Positions 1-7,940 of a stretch of 34,772 bases of DNA are shown here, piece by piece (the first letter of the stretch is position 1; each line of letters opens with the position of its first letter). The stretch comes from a virus. The notes below the pieces were generated by a model, which saw nothing but the letters and a program-made list of their open reading frames with translations, was not told the origin of the DNA and did no database searches. A program made the position numbers and the translations under genes. The stretch covers positions 1 to 34,772 of the IMG/VR virus record IMGVR_UViG_3300025652_000242. The stretch is one strand, 5' to 3'.

Positions 1-2246
1 GCTAACTCTCTATCTTTAGGGTTAGGCAATATAGTTTCTGAAATCATTGACTGAGGTGTGACCGCAGTAGCCGGTGGTATTATCGGCATATCAGACGGCT
101 TAAAAGAATTTAATGCGCTATCAATTTCTGTGGATAGGTTTTCTTTATCTAATAATCTTTGTCCTGCCTCGCCACTATAAGGTCTTTCAGAAGGCTCTGT
201 AATTGTTTCTATGCCCTCTGTAGCTGCTCGTGTTCCTGTTTGTCCACCTAAATATCCAAGTGTTGATAAATAATTGTATGCCTCATCAATAGACTTAGTT
301 GCATCCACATCAAACAACACGTCACCCAATGCTTTATAGTATGACTCTGCTTGTTTAATTGATATGTTTCTTACCACCTCATCGCCGACCTGACCTGACA
401 ATATTCTTCCCGGCAACCTCATGGCAGCAAAAATAGTTTTTAAAGCACCACTTCCCATGCCGCCAGTCTCACTCATTAATTCTTTTTCTAACGCAGCCAA
501 TGGTTGTGTTGGCGAACCACTTTTAGCAACAGAGTAAGCTCTGCCAATAAGCTCTATCATTTTGTTTAGGTTTACAACCTCTTCAGGTTCAAGCAAGGCA
601 TTAACCATCTTTTGCGCATTACCTGTTTGAAAAAACTTTTGAAAGTTAGGCAAGCCTTGGTCAACAGTTCCCTTGGTAAAATCATCTAATGTTTGTAAGA
701 AATATTCTTTTTTAATCTCTTGAAAAGCCTGTGGGTCAACACCTCTTAACTGGTTTTTAGCTGTTCGTAAGGCATTTTCTGTAGCCTTAGGATTAAACAA
801 TACTTTTAATGCCTTAGCTGACTGCTCATCTTTAACCAACTTAGCCATAGAAGAAATGATGCCTCTTTCGTATGACAGTATGTTGGGTTGATTGGGGTCG
901 TATACCTTTCTTGCCATAGCATAGATGCCGTTAGATGCTTCATCCATATTCTTGGTCATTTCAATCTTAATATCGTTCAATACTTTTTTAGAGTAAGGGT
1001 CTGCGTTTTGTATCAAGTTTCCTATAGAACCCGACCTTCTTTGGTGCATGTCCATTAAGTCTGTAATTAAATTGCCATCCGCGTCAAACATTAAAGCTTT
1101 GTATTCTTCCAATCCCTTAGCTAAGTCCGGGTCTAAGCTTCGTTTTGCAAGTTTGTCATCAATCATTTTTACGACACTACCTGCATCAAACTGTATGCGT
1201 TCAGGCGTGTTTTCTAAATAGTCATAAATAATTTTTGCTCTAGCTTTTCTACTAGCATGTGCCTTGTCTAAAGCATCCTGAGATAATTTTTGTATTATTC
1301 TACCCACATCATCAGTGCTTTTTATATTACCCAAGCCTTCAGCAAAATTAGTAATAGTTTCTCTAATTCTTGCATTACGATTATTGTAAAAATCAAATAC
1401 TTTTTCTGTATCAGCCTGTCGGTTAATAAAATGTTGAATACTTCTAGCTTTTGTTCCTATGGCTGTAGCCTCTGCAGGTGTAAGCTCAAAACCAATTTTT
1501 CTAGCTTCTTCTATTATTTCTGACTCGCTTTTTCTAAGATTTAACAAATAGTTGAGAGAATCTTCCTTGCCTGTAAACTTATTAATTAATTGCCTTGTGG
1601 GTCCTGCGCCAAAAGGTATTGCAGAAAAGCCACTGGATATAAGTAAATCTTTATGTGCTTCAGCTATCTCTTCGGCAGGTAGATTATAGAAGGACGATAT
1701 ACCAAGCTCTCTAGCTCCTCTTGCACCGCCTCCTGCTAAATAATTACCACCAAAACCACCAAGAGCAGTGGTGCCTAATACTGTCAATCCTGCTACCAAT
1801 GGATTTTTTGTTTGTGGCATAACAGGACTTGCTACTAATTTTAATCCTTGTTTAAAACCTTCTTTAGCACCCTTTAGTCCACCGTATAAATCAGCAGCAA
1901 AGGTTCCTGCAGGAACTAAGTTTGGATAGATATAGTCGTTAGCTACGTTTAAACCAAACATACCGCCGTCTGTTGGACTTTTAAATTCTTTTGAATATCT
2001 TTTACCATTCTTACTTACATCACCCTTAGGGTCTTCGTAGTAAAGGTCGTTGCCTATAAATGTATATTTGTAAGAAGCCAGTGGGTCGTTAGGGAATCTT
2101 TGACTTGCTAGATAATCTATTTCAGAGTTTTCATCAAAGAAAAGACTTGATTTAATAGTTTTAGAAATATAATCAGAGTTTATCTCTTGATTCTTTTCTT
2201 CTTTATTTTGTAAGGCCGCTAATCTTTCCTCGTATGACTGTGCCAT
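1..2246 (-). CDS. large virion protein, probable internal/DNA-ejection protein (3' end outside window)
   Basis: I read this frame by hand: it opens with ATG at 2246, directly after the stop of the preceding gene, and stays open to base 1, giving at least 748 residues. The N-terminus is hydrophilic (MAQSYEERLAALQNKEEKN). A Gly/Ala-rich hydrophobic stretch (TVLGTTALGGFGGNYLAGGG) lies near residues 155-175 and could cross or enter a membrane. The rest looks helical and charged, with a segment LTPAEATAIGTKARSIQHF. I recognise no enzymatic domain in the visible part. It is the last and largest of three successive genes at the end of the tail cluster, the position that ejection proteins hold in P22-like and T7-like phages. 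The role is inferred from position and composition only; the C-terminus, where an enzyme domain might lie, is not visible. Confidence 0.72.
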   Translation of the reverse strand, partial: MAQSYEERLAALQNKEEKNQEINSDYISKTIKSSLFFDENSEIDYLASQRFPNDPLASYKYTFIGNDLYYEDPKGDVSKNGKRYSKEFKSPTDGGMFGLNVANDYIYPNLVPAGTFAADLYGGLKGAKEGFKQGLKLVASPVMPQTKNPLVAGLTVLGTTALGGFGGNYLAGGGARGARELGISSFYNLPAEEIAEAHKDLLISSGFSAIPFGAGPTRQLINKFTGKEDSLNYLLNLRKSESEIIEEARKIGFELTPAEATAIGTKARSIQHFINRQADTEKVFDFYNNRNARIRETITNFAEGLGNIKSTDDVGRIIQKLSQDALDKAHASRKARAKIIYDYLENTPERIQFDAGSVVKMIDDKLAKRSLDPDLAKGLEEYKALMFDADGNLITDLMDMHQRRSGSIGNLIQNADPYSKKVLNDIKIEMTKNMDEASNGIYAMARKVYDPNQPNILSYERGIISSMAKLVKDEQSAKALKVLFNPKATENALRTAKNQLRGVDPQAFQEIKKEYFLQTLDDFTKGTVDQGLPNFQKFFQTGNAQKMVNALLEPEEVVNLNKMIELIGRAYSVAKSGSPTQPLAALEKELMSETGGMGSGALKTIFAAMRLPGRILSGQVGDEVVRNISIKQAESYYKALGDVLFDVDATKSIDEAYNYLSTLGYLGGQTGTRAATEGIETITEPSERPYSGEAGQRLLDKENLSTEIDSALNSFKPSDMPIIPPATAVTPQSMISETILPNPKDREL

Positions 2247-3632
2247 CTATCCACCTATTTGGTCTAATAGACTTTGTAACTCTGCTTTTCTTTCAGCCGT
2301 TGTTTCGGGTTTTACCATTTCTGCTATGATGTCAGACTTTAATTTTGCAATACTGTCATCTTCATCATTTTTTTGTGCTTCTTTTTGTATGGTAAGGTAG
2401 TTTTTATTAACCTCATTATAAGTTTTTTTATCCGCTATATCTTTAAGTTCTTTTAGCTCTTCGTCAGTTTGTATTAGTTTATTTTCAGGTTTTGCCTTAA
2501 AGTCTGTTTTAAATTTAGCAAACTCTGCATTAATTACACTAATTGGCTCGCCCTGCAGCTCTACACTTTTAGCTTGCCATTCAGCATTATACTTTTCACT
2601 TAGCTCTGCAATCCTATCCATATAGCCTAACATTCTCATATAACCATCGTAGGTAGAGCCAAGAGTCGGTGATGCTTGGAAAAATATTTCCATTTCTTTG
2701 TTAGAAATAGCACCTTTTGTTTTACCAACCAATGCCATAACAAAACCGATACTGGTTTGTGTCAAGGCTTGTTGTGTTGCAAGCTTATCAGTATCAACCA
2801 AGTTGCCCATACCCAAATCAATCATTAAACCTCTTAGACCCATGGTTAAAGAATCTACTGGACCAAATCCTTCACGACCTAATTCGTTAGCCAAACTACG
2901 AGCTATCATTACTTGGTCTCTTAATGCAGTCGCAGCATCTGATTCTTCTTGCCATTTAGCTTCAGCGTCTGCAATTTTGCCTGCTCTTTTCTTATCAAGC
3001 TCATTGCCGCCTGCGCCTAAATTAATATTTGTGGCTGCTCTGTCTATTTCAGTAGCACCAAGAGTTAATAAATCATTTATAAAAGAATCATTTGCCCTGA
3101 CAGTCGTTTTAGATGTAAATGGAACACCTGTTTTTTCGTTTATTACAGGCTCACCATTTTCATCAAGCGCATCAACCAACATGGATGTATCAAAAGTTAT
3201 TGTCTTAATATCTTTGTTCTGCATATCAATCATCTTTAAAGCGTAATCGTTTAAAAACTTTTGACCCTGTTGCTCGTCTTGTAGAGATAGCTCCATAGCT
3301 TTCATGGCTACAGCTTGCTCTTCTTTTCTTTTCTCTTCTTTTCTTTTAGCTATTTCTTCGCTTAATGATTGAAAACCAATACCTAAGCCACGACCTATAG
3401 ATGGGAATTTTTCTGCTTGTTGTGCTAAGAGTCCTGCGCCTATCTTACTTGCTGCTTCATAGAAACTGACTGGACTTCTTTTGCTTTGTATAGCAGATAG
3501 TCTTTGTTGGTATTTATCGAAGCTGTTATCGTATTTTGTTTCTGCTCTTTTTCTTGCAGAGTCTAGTGGGTCAACACCACCACCGTCTTGATAACCCATT
3601 AACGAAGATATACCCATTCTGCTTATAGTCAT
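2247..3632 (-). CDS. helical virion protein, putative internal virion protein
   Basis: A 461-residue protein. The start MTISRMGISSLMGYQDGGGV has the short Gly-rich type of beginning often seen in marine phage virion proteins. Residues about 20-130 are strongly charged and helical, including a KRKEEKRKEEQ coiled-coil-like run. The C-terminal 100 residues are again charged and helical. I see no catalytic motif, signal peptide or convincing membrane segment. Its ATG touches the stop of the upstream gene and the next gene starts right after its stop, so it is translationally linked to its neighbours. Position among the last tail-cluster genes suggests an internal virion or tail-associated protein, but the family is not recognised. 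Confidence 0.7.
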   Translation of the reverse strand: MTISRMGISSLMGYQDGGGVDPLDSARKRAETKYDNSFDKYQQRLSAIQSKRSPVSFYEAASKIGAGLLAQQAEKFPSIGRGLGIGFQSLSEEIAKRKEEKRKEEQAVAMKAMELSLQDEQQGQKFLNDYALKMIDMQNKDIKTITFDTSMLVDALDENGEPVINEKTGVPFTSKTTVRANDSFINDLLTLGATEIDRAATNINLGAGGNELDKKRAGKIADAEAKWQEESDAATALRDQVMIARSLANELGREGFGPVDSLTMGLRGLMIDLGMGNLVDTDKLATQQALTQTSIGFVMALVGKTKGAISNKEMEIFFQASPTLGSTYDGYMRMLGYMDRIAELSEKYNAEWQAKSVELQGEPISVINAEFAKFKTDFKAKPENKLIQTDEELKELKDIADKKTYNEVNKNYLTIQKEAQKNDEDDSIAKLKSDIIAEMVKPETTAERKAELQSLLDQIGG

Positions 3633-5035
3633 TATGTACCTGTTGGTTGTGCATAGTAATTAGTTTGCGGTGGGTTAAAGAAGCTTCCTAGTCCACCCAA
3701 GGCACTTAATCCTGCTCCTAGACCTGTCTGCAAAGCTGATGGCGGTAAGCCATAAGTTGTAGCTGTTTGACTAAATCCTGCAGGCACTGATTGTACAAAC
3801 GGTAGTAACGATTGCATTTGTTGCATCGGAGCCATTTGATACTGCATAGCGTTAGCTCTAGCTGCGTCTAATTGTGCTTGTTGCTGCCCTTGAGTCATTC
3901 CACCTATTCCTAATGTTCTTTGTATGTCCGCTTGTGCAGCTTGTTGTGCTTGCTGTCCTAGTCCTGACATAGCACTACCTGCACCAAACTGTGCTTGTTG
4001 TCTTTGTTGTCCTATTTGTGCTTCTGTGCCACCTAATTGACTTAATTGGTTGGCTAATGTTTGTTGTCCTGCTAAGGCACTTTGTCCTGCTTGTGATAAA
4101 GCCTGCTGTCCTGCTTGACCATAACCTGCTAATGTAGAACCAAGTCCTCTCATTCCTGCAGCTCTTTGTCCTGCTACGTTAGCTAAGCTTCCGCCTAATC
4201 CAGTTAATGCTTGTTGTTGTCTACCAAATTCACCCAATGCTGATTGCTGTGCTTGTTGATATCCTCTACTTCTTATACCGCCTATGGCTTCACCTAAGCC
4301 TCTTCCTAGTGCTTCCTGTCTTTCTGTAGCACCAAGCCTTGCTCTTGAACCAAAGGCTGATTCACCACCTCTACCGATATCAGAAGCTCTTGCAGCTATG
4401 TCGCTTTTTGCACCTGCTTTCATGATATCTTTTGTAGTTTGGTCAACGACTGCTTGTTCGTATGGGTCATAGAAGTCTTGTGTCATGGCCTGATTAAACC
4501 TACCAGTACCACCTTGTCTTAAAAAGTCGCTTGCTTCACCCAGTCCTCTTCCAAATTGTCTTTCTGCGCCTCTTGCTATGCCTGCAGCTTCACCTAATCC
4601 ACCAAACAAAGATTCTAGTCCCTGCTCTCTAAATGCTTGTTCTTGACCAACACCACCTGCAACGCTACCTAAAGCCTCTCTACCGAGACCTCTCGCTGTG
4701 TCTGTGCCTCTAAATAAATCTTGTAGACCTGCTCTATAGGAGCCGCCTGCTTCTTCCAAGTAGGGTGTCTGTATGCCTGTAGCTTGTCTTGATAGCTGTA
4801 TAGCTCTTTGTTGGTCAGGTGATAATCCTGCTACTTGCTGAGGAGCTACAATTGGATTTCCCTGCTCATCAAAGAAAGACCTATTGCTTGCTTGAAATGC
4901 TTGCTGTAAAAAACCCGGACTATAAGAATCTGTGCCGGGAATACCTGAGCCATAGAATAATTCTCTTGTTGCAGGGTCTAGGCTTCTAAATTGTTGTTGT
5001 ACGTCTAATGCTATTGGACCTTGTTCTTCAGCCAT
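3632..5035 (-). CDS. Ala/Gln/Gly-rich helical virion protein, putative internal virion protein
   Basis: A 467-residue protein extremely rich in Ala, Gln and Gly. The N-terminus (MAEEQGPIALDVQQQFRSLD) is followed by a recurring GLGEA/GLGREALG theme at about residues 110-250 and by Gln/Ala-rich helix such as QQAQQAAQAD to about residue 400. The C-terminus is Gly/Pro/Tyr-rich with a hydrophobic GLGAGLSALGGLGSFF segment. This composition is typical of proteins packed in podovirus capsids and ejected with the DNA, but there is no diagnostic motif. It overlaps its neighbours by single bases at both ends. Internal virion protein is the best guess; a tail-associated structural protein is the alternative. 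Confidence 0.68.
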   Translation of the reverse strand: MAEEQGPIALDVQQQFRSLDPATRELFYGSGIPGTDSYSPGFLQQAFQASNRSFFDEQGNPIVAPQQVAGLSPDQQRAIQLSRQATGIQTPYLEEAGGSYRAGLQDLFRGTDTARGLGREALGSVAGGVGQEQAFREQGLESLFGGLGEAAGIARGAERQFGRGLGEASDFLRQGGTGRFNQAMTQDFYDPYEQAVVDQTTKDIMKAGAKSDIAARASDIGRGGESAFGSRARLGATERQEALGRGLGEAIGGIRSRGYQQAQQSALGEFGRQQQALTGLGGSLANVAGQRAAGMRGLGSTLAGYGQAGQQALSQAGQSALAGQQTLANQLSQLGGTEAQIGQQRQQAQFGAGSAMSGLGQQAQQAAQADIQRTLGIGGMTQGQQQAQLDAARANAMQYQMAPMQQMQSLLPFVQSVPAGFSQTATTYGLPPSALQTGLGAGLSALGGLGSFFNPPQTNYYAQPTGT

Positions 5036-6495
5036 TATGCTACGCCTCCAAAGTGTTTCATTAGTTTATACATAACTCTTGTGCCGCCATCTCTACTTGG
5101 GTCGCCATTAGGAGTTAGTGTGAGTATGCCGTTACTATCATTAACATCAAATGCTCCTGCACCTTTAACTGCTTTGGCTGTCATTACAAACTCACCATCT
5201 GAAAGCATTGCAGGTATATCATCTGAAGTTTCAGTACCCGGACCGTCTATTTGTCCATCCATTACTGGAAAGTTTGCAGGGTCTATTGGCATCTCGCCAC
5301 CTTCTGCCATAGCTACTGCTCCGCCTTCTGCAAAGGCCATAATGCCGCCTTGTGCAGCATTTCTTGGCATACCGCCTTGTAAAGCAGGCATACCTTGTGG
5401 ATTTAATCCGTATTCTACTCTGCTTGGTGCTTCTTCGCCTTTCTGTCTAGCCACTTCAGCAGCTACATTGTATCTGCCTAGTTGGTCCATAGTGGTTAAT
5501 GGTGTTAATGGTACGCCCTTATTCTTTTTGGCTTCTTCGTAAGCCAACTTACCGACTAATCCTGCTAGTCCTGCAATACCTAAGTTTCCTAGTCCGCCGC
5601 CCTTGCTATCGCTAAGAAAGCTACCGCCGGGTCCAGTTCCTAGCGCATCTTCTAAACCTTGTGGTAATAATTTCGAACTTAAAAACTCCATAGGTGATTT
5701 ACCATCAAGAAAACCGCCGCTTGTTTGTGCTTGCTGTTGTTGTAGCAAATATAATTGTTGCTCTGTAGGACTTAAAGCGTCAAATTCTTCTTGTGTAAGA
5801 GTTTCTTGTTGTCCACCCATAAGGTTTTTAAACAACCCCTTACCATCTTCACCGGGTAACATATATTCTTTTGCGTCTTGGAATCCACCTTTAAAACCTT
5901 TACCAATGTTGCCAAAAAGACCAACACCATCATCACCTTTAAATATAAATTCACCTGCTTTATCTTTTAAACTACCGATACCGCTACCTAAATTACCAAA
6001 AAGACCTACTCCATCAGAGCCTTTAGTAACAAACTCTTTAATGTTGCCAAATATATTTCCTGTTTTTCCGCCTGTGTATGCTTTTCCGGGTGTAAATGCC
6101 GTTACCAAGTCGCCGATACCACCCTCGCCTTTTGCTATATTAACAACAGCTTTTCCCCTGTTATACATAATTGCAGGTCCCTGCCATGGTCCGGGTATAA
6201 CTGCAGCTACTGGTGCTATCTTCTTAACAACCTTTTTAAGTCCTTTTGCTATTTTCTTAAGAAAGCCAAACTCAGGATTACCTGTAATTGGATTGATAGA
6301 CATGCCTTCACCAACGGTATATTCATCAGGGTCTAAACCCATGTTCATCATATCCTGTTCTAATCTTTGTCTTGTTTCAGGCGTTATAACTGGTGGAACC
6401 ACCATTTCGCCTTGTGCAACGTGTGCTAAATAGTTGTCTTCATCTCTGCCGAGTCTTGCTATTCCTTCGCCACTGTTGTCGATTCTATTCATCAT
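5035..6495 (-). CDS. Gly-rich phage structural protein with 28-residue repeats
   Basis: A 486-residue protein. Residues 1-40 carry the pattern YLAHVAQGEMVVPPVITPE, and residues 77-105 form a basic amphipathic segment (FLKKIAKGLKKVVKKIAP). Three imperfect 28-residue repeats start near K158, K186 and P214, each with a (D)DGVGLFGN-like core. The C-terminal third has MAFAEGGAVAMAEGGE and then IPAMLSDGEFVMTAKAVKGA, a segment I know from many marine phage structural proteins of unknown function. No enzyme motif is visible. It lies between the oxygenase gene and the large virion genes. I infer a minor virion component. Confidence 0.7.
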   Translation of the reverse strand: MMNRIDNSGEGIARLGRDEDNYLAHVAQGEMVVPPVITPETRQRLEQDMMNMGLDPDEYTVGEGMSINPITGNPEFGFLKKIAKGLKKVVKKIAPVAAVIPGPWQGPAIMYNRGKAVVNIAKGEGGIGDLVTAFTPGKAYTGGKTGNIFGNIKEFVTKGSDGVGLFGNLGSGIGSLKDKAGEFIFKGDDGVGLFGNIGKGFKGGFQDAKEYMLPGEDGKGLFKNLMGGQQETLTQEEFDALSPTEQQLYLLQQQQAQTSGGFLDGKSPMEFLSSKLLPQGLEDALGTGPGGSFLSDSKGGGLGNLGIAGLAGLVGKLAYEEAKKNKGVPLTPLTTMDQLGRYNVAAEVARQKGEEAPSRVEYGLNPQGMPALQGGMPRNAAQGGIMAFAEGGAVAMAEGGEMPIDPANFPVMDGQIDGPGTETSDDIPAMLSDGEFVMTAKAVKGAGAFDVNDSNGILTLTPNGDPSRDGGTRVMYKLMKHFGGVA

Positions 6496-6509
6496 TTTAA
6501 AATTTTACC

Positions 6510-7271
6510 CTATTTCTCATGGTTTTGACCAACTTCTTGCATAAATTCTTTCATATATTCTTTTGACTCGTCCTTACATACTAGCCAAAAAACTAACAAA
6601 TACCTGTCTCCACTAATTACAGGCAATCCTCTGTGCATGTGAGTTAGACTTGGAAAGATTAAAGCATTGCCCGTAGGTAAAGGCTCAACCGTTCCTTTTC
6701 TCATAAACTCAGTACCACCACCTTCATAATCTCCAGTATTAAGAGGTACTACTATACTTATATCAGAACTAGCATCGTGATGCCAAGCTCCCTGTTTTTT
6801 ATCTTTTAAATTGTAGTTAGCTATCTGTATATTACCACCAGTAACGTGCCTATTCCAAATACTCAACAATATTGGATTTATAACCGAATCAACCACCTGC
6901 ATCAAAGAGTGATAAAGCTGTGGACATTTATCATATAAAACTATCTCTGGTATCTGTCTTAGCTCATCCTCTTCTTCATTTGGCTCAAAACCAAAATGCT
7001 CTGTCATGTTGTGCATTTCATTGATGAGCAGGTTGCATAGCTCTTTGCTAAACAAAGGGACTGTATGCACATCGGGTAAAGGCTCTTTAATAATAGAGTT
7101 TAACGGAAGGTTGTCTAAAGATTCTGCTTTTTCGTTATAAAAGTCGCTTAGTATTGGTAATGTTTCTTTAGCTTTTTCAAGCGTTTCTTTGTCTACAAAC
7201 CAATCTGAAGCAAAGCCAAGTAAAAGATTTTTTAATTGGTATTCTTGTTCTATGTTAGTTTGAGCCAACAT
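6510..7271 (-). CDS. 2-oxoglutarate/Fe(II)-dependent oxygenase, prolyl-4-hydroxylase-like
   Basis: A 253-residue protein. The C-terminal half has the double-stranded beta-helix signature of Fe(II)/2OG dioxygenases: H164-x-D166 in AWHHDASSD, the distal His at H213 in HRGLPV, and R223 in SGDRYLLVFWL, ten residues after the His, which would bind the 2OG carboxylate. The Gly-rich EGGGTEF strand and the FPSLTHMHRG segment also fit the P4H-type fold. The first 90 residues are helical and do not match the core. The expected reaction is hydroxylation of a protein side chain or small molecule using 2OG and O2. Such enzymes occur in many marine phages without a known substrate. Its place among tail genes suggests a virion protein substrate, which is inference. 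Confidence 0.85.
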   Translation of the reverse strand: MLAQTNIEQEYQLKNLLLGFASDWFVDKETLEKAKETLPILSDFYNEKAESLDNLPLNSIIKEPLPDVHTVPLFSKELCNLLINEMHNMTEHFGFEPNEEEDELRQIPEIVLYDKCPQLYHSLMQVVDSVINPILLSIWNRHVTGGNIQIANYNLKDKKQGAWHHDASSDISIVVPLNTGDYEGGGTEFMRKGTVEPLPTGNALIFPSLTHMHRGLPVISGDRYLLVFWLVCKDESKEYMKEFMQEVGQNHEK

Positions 7272-7280
7272 CTAACAATC

Positions 7281-7604
7281 TTATTGCGGTGCTACTAAAG
7301 ACAGAGCCATTTGAAAATCATCCATATCAAACTCAGGGTCTTGGCTTAATACTTGTATTATAACCTGTTGCGCCTGCATAGATACTTCTGAATCTATTGG
7401 GTTATTTAATATAGCCATAACTTCTTGCTCATAGCCATTTTCAGCTAATGGTATAAATATTTCTTGCATAGCTTCTTCTTTAGACATTTCTATCTCAGCC
7501 ATGCCTTCTTGTTGAGACATGTCAGCCATACCGCCTTCTGCAAAAGCCATAGGCTGCCTTACTTCTCCCATTAAATTATTTATTCTATCTCTTAAATCTG
7601 CCAT
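7281..7604 (-). CDS. small acidic phage protein with MAFAEGG motif
   Basis: A 107-residue acidic, Met-rich protein. Near residues 19-25 it has MAFAEGG, which recurs in the downstream 486-residue structural protein. It then has an acidic helical region (EIEMSKEEAMQEIFIPLAENG) and ends DFQMALSLVAPQ. There is no signal peptide or membrane segment. It lies between a 108-residue tail-cluster gene and the oxygenase, with only short gaps. The shared motif suggests it interacts with or assembles beside the 486-residue protein. The function is unknown. Confidence 0.65.
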   Translation of the reverse strand: MADLRDRINNLMGEVRQPMAFAEGGMADMSQQEGMAEIEMSKEEAMQEIFIPLAENGYEQEVMAILNNPIDSEVSMQAQQVIIQVLSQDPEFDMDDFQMALSLVAPQ

Positions 7605-7613
7605 ATTAATTTC

Positions 7614-7940
7614 CTATCTAATATTAACTGATATATTACCACCAGTTATAACAGAGACAAAGCCTAAGCTAGCTGTTGCCTCATATCCTTGTTCATCAAA
7701 TAACGTCAAATCAATCCATTCATTGCCGCTATACACCTGTAATACATTAAGTGTTGTATTCCATATTACATCACCTTGTACAAAATTCAATTCTGATAAC
7801 TCTGTAGCGTTAAACCTAGGCGTGCTGTTAGGGTCAAATTGCCCTAAGTTAATCTCTAAAACTCTAACCAGTCTATTAAAGACCTCAGGCGTTACCTCTT
7901 GCGTTGCTAAGGGCAGCCTGCTTGGCAATAATTTAGCCAT
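7614..7940 (-). CDS. small tail-cluster protein of unknown function
   Basis: A 108-residue protein. The first half is helical (EVFNRLVRVLEINLGQFDP). The second has a beta-rich QGDVIWNTTLNVLQVYSGNEW segment, resembling the 'N..LQVY.G..W' strands found in phage tail and fibre proteins. The ATG overlaps the stop codon of the 620-residue tail protein, which argues for coupled translation and a shared assembly role. It has no enzyme motif or signal sequence. I would call it a tail accessory protein with modest confidence. Confidence 0.65.
   Translation of the reverse strand: MAKLLPSRLPLATQEVTPEVFNRLVRVLEINLGQFDPNSTPRFNATELSELNFVQGDVIWNTTLNVLQVYSGNEWIDLTLFDEQGYEATASLGFVSVITGGNISVNIR

Noticed and set aside
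1290-1523. Plus-strand open frames, here and throughout the window (for example 5021-5542, 5603-6433, 23193-23621)
   Set aside because: Every one lies antisense to a well-supported minus-strand gene, has unnatural composition and lacks ribosome sites or recognisable domains. I found no credible plus-strand gene.
5772-5954. Minus-strand 60-residue frame inside the 486-residue structural gene
   Set aside because: It lies wholly within a longer, well-supported gene in another frame and has no ribosome site or recognisable pattern.
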